Positions 6,757-12,197 of a stretch of DNA of 12,197 nucleotides are shown here, in pieces. The notes below the pieces were generated by a model, which was given only the letters and a program-made list of their open reading frames with translations, had not been told where the DNA came from and searched no databases. Made by a program: the position numbers and the translations under genes. This DNA is from Actinomycetes bacterium. Its GTDB lineage: Bacteria > Actinomycetota > Acidimicrobiia > Acidimicrobiales > CADCSY01. The stretch lies in assembly GCA_025464025.1 (NCBI GenBank), contig JAODBP010000328.1, forward strand, positions 1-12,197. Reading direction: 5' to 3'. How positions within the stretch are numbered: the first letter of the stretch is position 1; every line of letters begins with the position of its first letter.

Positions 6757-6764
6757 CAGCGGCC

Positions 6765-8057
6765 ATGCTCGATGTCCGCAGGATCCGCACCGAGCTCGAT
6801 GCCGTGAAGGCCGGGCTGGCTCGTCGGGGGATCGACACGTCCGACCTCGACCGGGCCGCCGACCTCGACGCCCGTCAGCGGGCGGCCATGTCGGAGTCGG
6901 AGCAGCTCCGGGCCGACGTCAAGCGCCTGTCGGGCGAGGTCGGCAAGGCCCGCAAGGCCGGCGACACCGACACGGCCGAGCGGGTGACGACGGAGAGCCG
7001 GGCCATCGGCGAGCAGCAGGCCCAGCGCGAGGCCGAGGCCTCGGCCCTGGCCGACGAGCTCCGCGAGCTGCTGCTCGGCATCCCCAACCTGCCGGCCGAC
7101 GACGCCCCCGACGGGGCCGGGCCCGACGACAACGTCGTCCTGCGCACGGTGGGCGCCGACCGCGAGTGGGCCGACCACCAGCGGGTGCCGCACTGGGTGA
7201 TCGGCGAGGAGCTCGGCATCCTCGACCCCGACCGGGCCACCCGGATGTCGGGGTCGATGTTCAACATGTACCGGGGGAGCGGCGCCCGCCTGCTGCGGGC
7301 CCTGGTCCAGCTCTCGCTCGACCGGGCCGGCGGGCTCGATGGTGAGGCGGCGTGGGAGGAGATCCGGCCGCCCACCGTCGTGCGCACCGACACGATGATC
7401 GCCACCGGCCACCTGCCGAAGTTCGCCGACGACGCCTACCACCTCGAGCGCGACGACCTGTGGGCCATCCCCACGGCCGAGGTGCCGCTGACCTTCATGC
7501 ACGCCGGCGAGGTGCTCGACGAGGCGACGCTGCCCCGCCGCTACGCCGCCTACACCCCGTGCTTCCGGCGAGAGGCGGGCTCGGCCGGCCGCGACACGCG
7601 CGGCCTCCTGCGGTCGCACGAGTTCGACAAGGTCGAGCTGATGGCCTACGCCACGGCCGAGCAGGCCATGGACGTGCACGCCGACATCGTGGCCCGGGGC
7701 GAGGGGATCCTCGCCGACCTCGGGCTCGCCTACCGGGTGCTCGACCTGTGCACCGGCGACCTCGGCTTCGGCGGCCGGCGCACGTTCGACCTCGAGGCCT
7801 ACGCCCCGGGCTGCGACCAGTGGCTCGAGGTCTCGTCGGTGTCGTGGTACGGCGACTTCCAGGCCCGCCGGAGCAACGCCCGGTACAAGCCGGCCGGGGG
7901 CAAGGGGACCGAGGTCCTGCACACCCTGAACGGCTCGGTGCTGGGCTGGCCCCGCACGTGGGCCGCCGTGGTGGAGACGTACCGGCAGCCCGACGGCCGC
8001 ATCGGCGTGCCCGAGGTGCTCCGGCCCTACCTCGGCGGTGCGGAGGCGCTCTCCTGA
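6765..8057 (+). CDS. serS: seryl-tRNA synthetase
   Basis: A 430-residue class II aminoacyl-tRNA synthetase that charges tRNA-Ser with serine. The N-terminal tRNA-binding arm (about 1-105) is a long helical hairpin with heptad-like charged helices, beginning MLDVRRIRTELDAVKAGLARR. The catalytic domain shows motif 1 near 165-190, the serine-binding TAEV at 237-240, and motif 2 YTPCFRREAGSAGRDTRGLL at 263-282 followed by RSHEFDKVE. Motif 3 is LNGSVLGWPRTWAAVVETYR at 388-407, and DFQARRSNARYKP precedes it. Length is normal for bacterial SerRS. The segment EVSSVSWYGDF (355-365) departs from the common ISSCSNFEDF pattern, a lineage variation rather than damage. The ATG at 6765 gives the conserved family N-terminus; longer upstream translation runs over the divergent ABC gene. 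Its TGA overlaps the probable CTG start of the next gene. Confidence 0.97.
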   Translation: MLDVRRIRTELDAVKAGLARRGIDTSDLDRAADLDARQRAAMSESEQLRADVKRLSGEVGKARKAGDTDTAERVTTESRAIGEQQAQREAEASALADELRELLLGIPNLPADDAPDGAGPDDNVVLRTVGADREWADHQRVPHWVIGEELGILDPDRATRMSGSMFNMYRGSGARLLRALVQLSLDRAGGLDGEAAWEEIRPPTVVRTDTMIATGHLPKFADDAYHLERDDLWAIPTAEVPLTFMHAGEVLDEATLPRRYAAYTPCFRREAGSAGRDTRGLLRSHEFDKVELMAYATAEQAMDVHADIVARGEGILADLGLAYRVLDLCTGDLGFGGRRTFDLEAYAPGCDQWLEVSSVSWYGDFQARRSNARYKPAGGKGTEVLHTLNGSVLGWPRTWAAVVETYRQPDGRIGVPEVLRPYLGGAEALS

Positions 8058-8635
8058 CCGTCCGCTGCGCAGCGTGCGGCGAGTGGGCCCTCGACGACGA
8101 GGCCCGCTTCTGCGTGGGCTGCGGCGCCCTCCTGGCGCCCGTCGAGGTCGTCGAGGTCGAGGCGCCCGAGCCCGACCCGGAGCCGGAGCCGGTGGCGACG
8201 TGGACGAGCCAGGCCCGTCCCGGTCCGGCGCCCCTCCCCGCCCCGGCCCCGGAGGTCGAGCCCGAGCCGGCGCCCGAGGTCGAGGTCGAGGTCGAGGTCG
8301 AGGTCGAGGTCGAGCCCGAGCTCGAGCCGGCGCCCGAGGTCGAGGATCCCGAGCCGGAGCCCGAGGAGTCCGAGCCCGCGGAGCCCGAGGAGCCGGAGCC
8401 CGAGGAGCCGGAGCCCGACCCGGTGCCGCCGCCCCGGCCCCGGCCCATCGAGGGGCTGTTCATCGACGCCGAGCCGATCAGCGCACCCCCGCCGCCGCCG
8501 AGGCCGGTCGGCGAGCCGGTGCAGCTTCCGCCCCGGCCACCGGCGGCGCTGCCGCCACTCGTGCCGGTCTGGATGGTGATCGTCGGCGCCGTCGGCCTGG
8601 TGGCCCTGCTGGTCGTCCTGCTGCTCGGCCGCTGA
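8054..8635 (+). CDS. zinc-ribbon protein with acidic Pro/Glu linker and C-terminal membrane anchor
   Basis: A 193-residue protein of unknown function with three parts. First is an N-terminal zinc ribbon, C5-x2-C8 and C20-x2-C23, in the sequence RCAACGEWALDDEARFCVGC. Next is a long Glu/Pro/Val-rich linker, about residues 30-125, including six consecutive Glu-Val pairs. After a proline-rich stretch a single hydrophobic helix at about 170-190 (VWMVIVGAVGLVALLVVLLL) ends the protein. This is a tail-anchored layout with the zinc ribbon in the cytoplasm. No ATG, GTG or TTG lies in frame near the serS stop; CTG at 8054 overlaps the TGA (CTGA) and puts the start just before the ribbon, so I choose it despite its rarity. 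The nearest usual start, a GTG near 7846, would overlap serS by about 200 bases. It converges on the next gene with three bases between stops. Confidence 0.72.
   Translation: MTVRCAACGEWALDDEARFCVGCGALLAPVEVVEVEAPEPDPEPEPVATWTSQARPGPAPLPAPAPEVEPEPAPEVEVEVEVEVEVEPELEPAPEVEDPEPEPEESEPAEPEEPEPEEPEPDPVPPPRPRPIEGLFIDAEPISAPPPPPRPVGEPVQLPPRPPAALPPLVPVWMVIVGAVGLVALLVVLLLGR
8276..8311 (+). repeat. six tandem GAGGTC hexamers, in frame
   Basis: Six perfect copies of GAGGTC encode (Glu-Val)6 in the linker of the zinc-ribbon protein. A 21-base block containing GAGCCGGCGCCCGAGG occurs on both sides of the array (near 8264 and 8325), showing that the linker also grew by larger duplications. Because the unit is six bases, gain or loss of copies changes linker length without shifting the frame. 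Confidence 0.9.
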
Positions 8636-8638
8636 GGG

Positions 8639-9454
8639 TCAGCGACGGCGGACGGCCTGGACCTCGACGATCCGGAGCTGGAACGCCTGCTCGGGGGCGG
8701 CGTAGCCGTAGACGAGCGGCGCGGCGGCCAGGCCGGTGACGGTCAGGTGCCAGTGCACCCGCACCCGGATCGTCGTGCAGTCGGCCGCGGCACCGCCGGC
8801 GCACGGCTCGGTGCCCGGGGTCCGGTACTGGTGGGTGACGGCGTGGCCCTGGGTCCGGTCGGCGTACGACACACCGGGCCCGTCGACCGGCTCCCAGGCG
8901 CCTCCCGGCGTCCACTGCACCTCGTAGCGGGTCACGTGGGCCTCGAGCGTGGGCTGGCTCGGCAGCTCGTCGAGCACCTGGCTCCTCGCCGTCCAGGCCA
9001 GGCCGAACTCGAGGTACACCGGCAGGCCGGTATAGGTCTTCCCGGGGTCGGCGTGGGGCTGGGCCGTGGGCAGGCGGCGACGGGCGACGTCGCGGGTGGC
9101 GCCGGCGGCGTTGTCCGCCGGGCACGACGGCACCGGCCCGGCGGCGCCCTGGGCGATGGCGGCCTGCTCGGCGATGATCCGGTTGAAGCCGGTGTAGTGC
9201 CCGGTGTTCACCGCCGCGAGGCAGGTGCTCCCCGGGGGCAGGCCCGACAGGGGTCCGGCGCCGGTCTCCTGCGCCGCCCAGACGGGCATCTCGTCCTCCG
9301 CCGTCTGGCCGTAGCCGTCGGGGAGGCCGCCGCCACCACCACCGGTCGTCTCGGTGCACCCGATGGCGCCGTGGCAGCCGTCGGCGAACGCCGGCGTGGC
9401 CGTGGCGGCCAGCGTGCCGGCCACCAGGGCGACGGCGAGCAGCAGGCGGCTCAT
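8639..9454 (-). CDS. secreted cysteine-containing protein, unknown function
   Basis: A 271-residue exported protein. The N-terminus is a clear Sec signal peptide (MSRLLLAVALVAGTLAATAT) with cleavage predicted after AFA at 22-24, leaving a mature protein starting DGCHGAIGC. Six cysteines remain (27, 33, 78, 111, 218, 226), suggesting disulfides outside the membrane. A poly-Gly run at 38-43 separates a short cysteine-bearing head from the main domain. The second half is beta-rich (RYEVQWTPGGAWEPVDGPG, VRVHWHLTVTG), resembling an Ig or fibronectin-like sandwich, but I do not recognise a family. The ATG overlaps the TGA of the upstream lipoprotein (ATGA, 9451-9454), so the two are translationally coupled and probably work together at the cell surface. 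The stop lies three bases from the convergent zinc-ribbon gene, leaving no room for a conventional terminator. Confidence 0.82.
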   Translation of the reverse strand: MSRLLLAVALVAGTLAATATPAFADGCHGAIGCTETTGGGGGGLPDGYGQTAEDEMPVWAAQETGAGPLSGLPPGSTCLAAVNTGHYTGFNRIIAEQAAIAQGAAGPVPSCPADNAAGATRDVARRRLPTAQPHADPGKTYTGLPVYLEFGLAWTARSQVLDELPSQPTLEAHVTRYEVQWTPGGAWEPVDGPGVSYADRTQGHAVTHQYRTPGTEPCAGGAAADCTTIRVRVHWHLTVTGLAAAPLVYGYAAPEQAFQLRIVEVQAVRRR

Positions 9455-10032
9455 GGGCAGGCGTTCGCCGGGGCCGAGCCGTCGGCGTAGTAGGTGTCGC
9501 CGGCCAGCCGCCACGGGAAGTCGGCGTCGGTCGGCTCGGGCACGAGCTGGACCCAGTACGGCTGGACCTGCTGGAAGGGCTTGGCCACGAGTGGCGTCAG
9601 GTCGCGCTCGGCGGTGAAGAACACGCACTCGGGCTGGGCGGCGATGACCTCGCGCACCTTGGTCGTGGGGAGGCCGGGCGGGTCGGCCACGCCGCCGGGG
9701 CCGAGGGCCGAGACCTGGCCGGCCAGCTTGGCCGCCTGGCCCGACGTGTAGACCGAGCCGAGGGCCGCCTGGAGGTCGCCACCCTCGGCGAAGGCGGCCT
9801 GGAGCAAGGTGTCGGCCCGGGCCATCACCCGTTCGAGGTAGGCGGCGTCGATGGCGTCGGGCGGGGCCAGGTCGACCGTCGTGGTGGGGCTCGACGACGA
9901 CGTGCGCTCGGGGGCGATGGTGGCCGTGGGGCGCGCCTCGTCGGATCCACTGCCGCACGCGACGAGGAGCACGCCGGCCACCCCGATGGTGGCGGCCCGC
10001 CGGAGAAGGGGGAAGAGCGGCACGCCACCCAC
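9451..10032 (-). CDS. putative lipoprotein, unknown function
   Basis: A 193-residue protein with a lipoprotein signal: RRAATIGVAGVLLVACGSGS, lipobox LVAC with C26 as the lipidated cysteine. A Ser/Thr/Pro-rich tether (about 30-57) carries the domain away from the membrane. The mature domain has a helical part (DAAYLERVMARADTLLQAAF, 62-81) and a mixed C-terminal part with Tyr/Trp-rich strands (PYWVQLVPEP, FPWRLAGDTYY) and two cysteines, C136 and C192. No family is recognised. The GTG at 10032 is preceded by AGGG five bases upstream, an acceptable ribosome binding site; a GTG three codons further in is an alternative. It is co-transcribed with the secreted protein downstream (ATGA overlap) and diverges from the metallophosphoesterase across 35 bases. 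Confidence 0.83.
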   Translation of the reverse strand: MGGVPLFPLLRRAATIGVAGVLLVACGSGSDEARPTATIAPERTSSSSPTTTVDLAPPDAIDAAYLERVMARADTLLQAAFAEGGDLQAALGSVYTSGQAAKLAGQVSALGPGGVADPPGLPTTKVREVIAAQPECVFFTAERDLTPLVAKPFQQVQPYWVQLVPEPTDADFPWRLAGDTYYADGSAPANACP

Positions 10033-10060
10033 TTGTTCCCTGTCGTCGCCTCCGTATCCT
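10033..10060 (+). promoter_or_regulatory. promoter of the phosphoesterase gene (TTGTTC-16-TATCCT)
   Basis: A -35-like TTGTTC at 10033-10038 and a -10-like TATCCT at 10055-10060 are separated by 16 bases. The -10 ends seven bases before the GTG at 10068, again the leaderless arrangement seen at serS. The -35 directly abuts the start codon of the divergent lipoprotein gene, so the two genes share nearly all of this 35-bp region. Confidence 0.5.
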
Positions 10061-10067
10061 CCCCGGG

Positions 10068-11066
10068 GTGGGATGGGAGCTGACCACCGTCGCCGACGAC
10101 GAGGTCGTCGCCTTCGACGGCACCGACGTCGCCCACTGGGTGGGCCTCGAGCCCGGCACCGACCACGACCTCGACGGCCTCCGGGCCCGCACCCTGCCCC
10201 GCCCGCCCGGCGAGCGCCTGGCCACCATCGCCACCGTCAACGACGTGCACTTCGGCGAGCTCGAGTGCGGCGTGCTCGACGGCTGGGGCGACCCGGTCCT
10301 GCGGGCCGAGCCGGGCGACGACCCGTACCCAGAGGTCATGAACCGGGCCGCCGTGGCCGAGATCACCGCGCTCGACCCCGACGTCGTGCTGGTGAAGGGC
10401 GACCTGACGGCCGACGGCACGCCCGAGCAGCACCACGCGTTCCTCGACTGCTACGGCGCCCTCGGCGACCGCCTGCTCTACGTGCGGGGCAACCACGAGT
10501 CGCACCCCCGGGCACCGTTCGGCGTCGTGCCGTTCCAGACCCGCACGATCCCGGGCGCCATCGTCGCCATGCTCGACACGTCGCTCGACGGCAAGGAGAG
10601 CGGCGGGCTCACCGCCGACCAGCTCGAGCAGCTCGACGAGCTGGCGGCCTCGGCCGACCGGCCGGTCCTCGCCTTCGGCCACCACCACGTGTGGGACCCG
10701 GCGTCCGCCCGCGAGCCCACGTACTTCGGCATCAACCCCGACGACTCGGAGCGGCTGGTCTCGCTGGTCGCCCGCCGGCCGGCGATCGTCGGCTGGTTCG
10801 CCGGCCACACCCACCGGAACCGGGTCCGGCGGTTCCCGGCCACCGGCGAGGTGCCGTTCGCCGAGGTGTCCTGCGTGAAGGACTTCCCCGGGGCGTGGGC
10901 CGAGTACCGGGTGTTCGAGGGCGGGGTCCTCCAGGTGTTCCGGCGGATCTCGGCACCCGAGGCGCTGGCGTGGACCGAGCGCACCAAGGTCATGTTCGCC
11001 GGCGCCTACCACGACTACGCCTTCGGGCGGCTGGAGGACCGGTGCTTCGTGCTGCCTTCGCGCTGA
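10068..11066 (+). CDS. calcineurin-like metallophosphoesterase
   Basis: A 332-residue cytoplasmic phosphoesterase (no signal peptide). The five metal-binding motifs of the family are in order: D59-x-H61 in NDVHFGE, GD at 111-112 in VKGDLTADG, GNH at 141-143 in RGNHES, histidines at 205-207 in FGHHHVWD, and GHTH at 246-249. These should build a dinuclear metal centre cleaving phosphomonoesters or phosphodiesters. The first 50 residues (WELTTVADDEVVAFDGTD onward) form a short beta-rich extra segment before the catalytic core, reminiscent of the N-terminal Ig-like domain of some phosphoesterases but much shorter. The nearest functional group is the Icc/CpdA-like or purple-acid-like class; the substrate is unknown. 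The GTG start follows a TATCCT box by seven bases. Its 3' end overlaps the next gene by 25 bases, so the two are co-expressed. Confidence 0.9.
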   Translation: MGWELTTVADDEVVAFDGTDVAHWVGLEPGTDHDLDGLRARTLPRPPGERLATIATVNDVHFGELECGVLDGWGDPVLRAEPGDDPYPEVMNRAAVAEITALDPDVVLVKGDLTADGTPEQHHAFLDCYGALGDRLLYVRGNHESHPRAPFGVVPFQTRTIPGAIVAMLDTSLDGKESGGLTADQLEQLDELAASADRPVLAFGHHHVWDPASAREPTYFGINPDDSERLVSLVARRPAIVGWFAGHTHRNRVRRFPATGEVPFAEVSCVKDFPGAWAEYRVFEGGVLQVFRRISAPEALAWTERTKVMFAGAYHDYAFGRLEDRCFVLPSR

Positions 11067-11518
11067 CCGCGCTCCTGCTGGTCGTGGGGTGCGGCACCGA
11101 GGGTGCGGGCGACGTGCCCCGCGACGCGTCGGGACGCGTCACCGCCGGCGGCATCGTGCGGGCCGACAAGCTCCAGCCCGGCGACTGCTTCCAGGACCAG
11201 GACGACCGCACGCCGGACGGCTTCCCGGTCGTGCCCTGCGGCCGGGCCCACGCCAACGAGGCCTACGACCGGTTCGTCGTGCCCGGCGGCGCCTACCCGG
11301 GCCAGGCCGCGCTCACCGACATCGCCACGGCCCGGTGCCGGGCCGACCCGTTCACGACGTACGTCGGCCGCCCGATCGACGGGTCGGCGCTCGACGTCTT
11401 CTTCGTGCTCCCGTCGGCGGACACGTGGACCAACGACGGCGACCGGATCATCGTGTGCGCCCTCTACGCCGACGACCGTTCGCCGCTCGTCGGCTCCATG
11501 AACGACTCGATGCGCTAG
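11042..11518 (+). CDS. Septum_form-type lipoprotein
   Basis: A 158-residue lipoprotein. The signal is MLRAAFALTALLLVVGCGTE, with C17 as the lipidated cysteine. The mature domain carries the pattern I associate with the Pfam Septum_form family: LQPGDCF at 44-50 (C49), VVPCGRAHANE at 63-73 (C66, H70, E73), PGQAALTDIATARC at 86-99 (C99), YVG at 107-109, and W129 followed by GDR (133-135) and C139. The four cysteines are likely disulfide-paired outside the membrane. The family name comes from actinobacterial proteins linked to septum formation, but the role of most members is not established. The GTG at 11042 lies inside the 3' end of the phosphoesterase gene, in another reading frame, giving a 25-base overlap; it is the only start that yields a proper lipoprotein signal. 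Confidence 0.83.
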   Translation: MLRAAFALTALLLVVGCGTEGAGDVPRDASGRVTAGGIVRADKLQPGDCFQDQDDRTPDGFPVVPCGRAHANEAYDRFVVPGGAYPGQAALTDIATARCRADPFTTYVGRPIDGSALDVFFVLPSADTWTNDGDRIIVCALYADDRSPLVGSMNDSMR

Positions 11519-11589
11519 GCCTCCTCTCCGGAGAGGTCGTTGTCGCGCTCCCCGGGCACGTTGATGTCATCGCTGCCGGTGCGACCCAG
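11515..11589 (-). pseudogene. possible 3' remnant of a minus-strand gene
   Basis: On the minus strand this stretch reads RTGSDDINVPGERDNDLSGE and then EA before a TAG. Nearly every codon ends in G or C (20 of the 22 counted), as in the real genes here, whereas codons just upstream in the same frame lose that bias. No start codon within the high-bias part gives more than 14 residues. The TAG overlaps the stop of the convergent lipoprotein as CTAG, exactly as at 947-950. It could be the surviving tail of a gene whose front was replaced by the lower-GC segment, or simply chance. Confidence 0.28.
11523..11536. terminator. 14-base perfect palindrome after a stop codon, weak terminator candidate
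   Basis: CCTCTCCGGAGAGG begins five bases after the TAG of the Septum_form-type gene. It could fold into a short GC-rich hairpin, but its loop would use part of the stem and no T-run follows. It could equally be a dyad operator or part of the gene remnant on the other strand. Confidence 0.25.
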
Positions 11590-11620
11590 GCCCGGTAACG
11601 GGCAGTATCCGGTAGTGCGA

Positions 11621-12067
11621 ATGCGGTTCTGGGCGACAGTGCTGCTGCTCGCGACGGCGCTCGCTGCTGCTTGTTCTGACGGCGGCCACACCCATGCGGT
11701 GGGGAGACCCACGCTGGGACTGGTGTGGGCCAACGCTCAGCGCGGATACGGCGAAGTGGCGCCGCACTACATCTCCAACGGCGGTGACGGAACCGGAGTC
11801 GTGCGCGACATCAAGTGGGAGACGTGGGGACACGACATCGCGATCGGCAACGGCACGGGGTATTACTCAACCGAGTCGCCTGCGGCGGCCGGACCGGCGC
11901 CGGCTGTCGTGATCGCGTTCGACCTCGGCGACTGCGACGGACAGCTGGCATACCGCAAGGTGCGGTGGTTTTTCCCCGCGAAGGGGGACCCGATCAACCT
12001 CAGTGACGATGTGGACGACTACGACCTCTGCGAGCGGTACGTCGTCCAGACCGACGTTGGCCGCTAG
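11621..12067 (+). CDS. small putative lipoprotein, unknown function
   Basis: A 148-residue exported protein. The N-terminus MRFWATVLLLATALAAACSD has a hydrophobic core and a lipobox-like LAAAC (C18); an alternative is ordinary Sec cleavage. The mature domain has an aromatic motif, IKWETWGHDIAIGNGTGYYS at 64-83, a strand AVVIAFDLGDC, then YRKVRWFFPAKGDP, and two more cysteines, C105 and C137, that could pair. I recall similar short W-x-x-WG proteins in actinomycetes, without known function, and cannot name a family. Base composition is lower in G+C (about 62-63 % in three 60-base samples) and codons such as ATT- and AGT-type endings are commoner than in the genes to the left, a sign of different origin. 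A GTG six bases upstream (11615) is an alternative start. The stop codon lies in the first arm of a hairpin. Confidence 0.75.
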   Translation: MRFWATVLLLATALAAACSDGGHTHAVGRPTLGLVWANAQRGYGEVAPHYISNGGDGTGVVRDIKWETWGHDIAIGNGTGYYSTESPAAAGPAPAVVIAFDLGDCDGQLAYRKVRWFFPAKGDPINLSDDVDDYDLCERYVVQTDVGR

Positions 12068-12084
12068 CGCCATAAGAGGCGCTA
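12065..12084 (+). terminator. hairpin at the lipoprotein stop codon
   Basis: TAGCGCC (12065-12071) and GGCGCTA (12078-12084) form a perfect 7-bp stem with a 6-base loop, ATAAGA. The first arm begins with the TAG stop itself. No T-run follows, which is common for high-GC actinobacterial terminators. It separates the lipoprotein gene from the kinase start 36 bases further on. Confidence 0.5.
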
Positions 12085-12120
12085 CAGCGTTCCGTGAGCC
12101 GTACGGGGCATGATCCGTCG

Positions 12121-12197
12121 GTGAGCGAGACACGCCTTGTCCTCACCTGCGGATTGCCGGGCGCGGGCAAGACGACGCTCGCGACGCAGCTCGCGGC
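12121..12197 (+). CDS. P-loop kinase or ATPase, N-terminal fragment cut by the window end
   Basis: Only the first 25 codons are present: MSETRLVLTCGLPGAGKTTL followed by ATQLA. The strand RLVLTCGL leading into GLPGAGKTT is a Walker A P-loop of the nucleotide/antibiotic kinase type (AAA_33 or zeta-toxin-like small-molecule kinases often start VLTGLPGSGKST). The reaction and substrate cannot be judged without the rest. The GTG at 12121 gives the usual short N-terminus of this group; a GTG at 12094 would add nine residues. A CATGAT sequence six bases upstream could be a leaderless -10 box. It sits in the lower-GC right end of the window. Confidence 0.72.
   Translation, partial: MSETRLVLTCGLPGAGKTTLATQLA

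Noticed and set aside
6741..6764. Ribosome binding site for serS (GGGAAG at 6745-6750)
   Set aside because: It lies 14 bases from the ATG, too far to be convincing, and the TACCGT box between them suggests that transcription starts downstream of it.
7495..8463. Minus-strand Ser/Gly/Thr repeat protein opposite the zinc-ribbon gene
   Set aside because: The SGSGS and STSTST runs are the antisense of the Glu/Pro/Val linker repeats. The frame has no start context and overlaps serS.
8639..10420. Long 593-codon frame extending the secreted protein upstream
   Set aside because: The signal peptide begins at 9454 with an ATGA overlap. The upstream part is a shadow of the lipoprotein and an antisense of the phosphoesterase.
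11590..11603. 5-bp hairpin GCCCG-GTAA-CGGGC before the small lipoprotein gene, considered as terminator or riboswitch
   Set aside because: The stem is short, without a T-run or further conserved structure. The GTAA tetraloop alone is not enough.
11606..11611. TATCCG as -10 box of the small lipoprotein gene
   Set aside because: It resembles TATCCT upstream of the phosphoesterase but lacks the final T of TANNNT, and the spacing depends on an uncertain start codon.

Overview
This 12.2 kb window is very GC-rich (60-base samples from the main part run about 72 to 78 % G+C) and densely packed. Many starts are GTG, adjacent genes overlap by GTGA or ATGA, and several promoters place the -10 box only 7-8 nt before the start codon, which suggests leaderless mRNAs. 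With a Caa3_CtaG-type protein, SerRS and a Septum_form-type lipoprotein, this suggests a high-GC actinobacterium, possibly of the Acidimicrobiia. That placement is an inference from style and gene content; no rRNA or unambiguous marker is present.

Layout. (1) 1-950, plus: the last nine codons of an upstream gene, then a CtaG-like cytochrome oxidase assembly membrane protein. (2) 947-6719, minus: one tight eight-gene run. In transcription order it holds an ABC exporter ATPase, a HAD phosphatase, an ABC-2 permease, a 41-residue single-pass membrane protein, a 49-residue acidic protein, a zinc-dependent MDR dehydrogenase, and two tandem paralogous membrane-anchored proteins with propeller-like extracytoplasmic parts. 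Two of the eight (41 and 49 aa) are short enough to be missed easily. (3) 6720-6764: a tiny divergent promoter region. (4) 6765-8635, plus: serS, then a zinc-ribbon protein with an acidic Pro/Glu linker and a C-terminal membrane anchor, whose best start is a CTG overlapping the serS stop. (5) 8639-10032, minus: a lipoprotein and a secreted protein joined by ATGA. (6) 10068-11518, plus: a calcineurin-like metallophosphoesterase and a Septum_form-type lipoprotein overlapping by 25 nt. (7) 11519-12197: lower G+C sequence (about 62-63 % in most samples) with a small lipoprotein, a hairpin and the start of a P-loop kinase. This looks like the edge of an acquired or less ameliorated segment.

How the genes fit together: ATPase and permease should form one ABC-2 exporter. 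The HAD phosphatase between them is coupled by overlaps on both sides, so its dosage is tied to the transporter. The downstream small proteins, dehydrogenase and two anchored proteins are probably co-transcribed, but no common pathway can be read from sequence. The lipoprotein/secreted pair and the phosphoesterase/lipoprotein pair diverge from a 35-bp region that carries a recognisable promoter. No rRNA, tRNA, CRISPR array, insertion sequence or transposase was found. No gap between genes reaches 300 bases.
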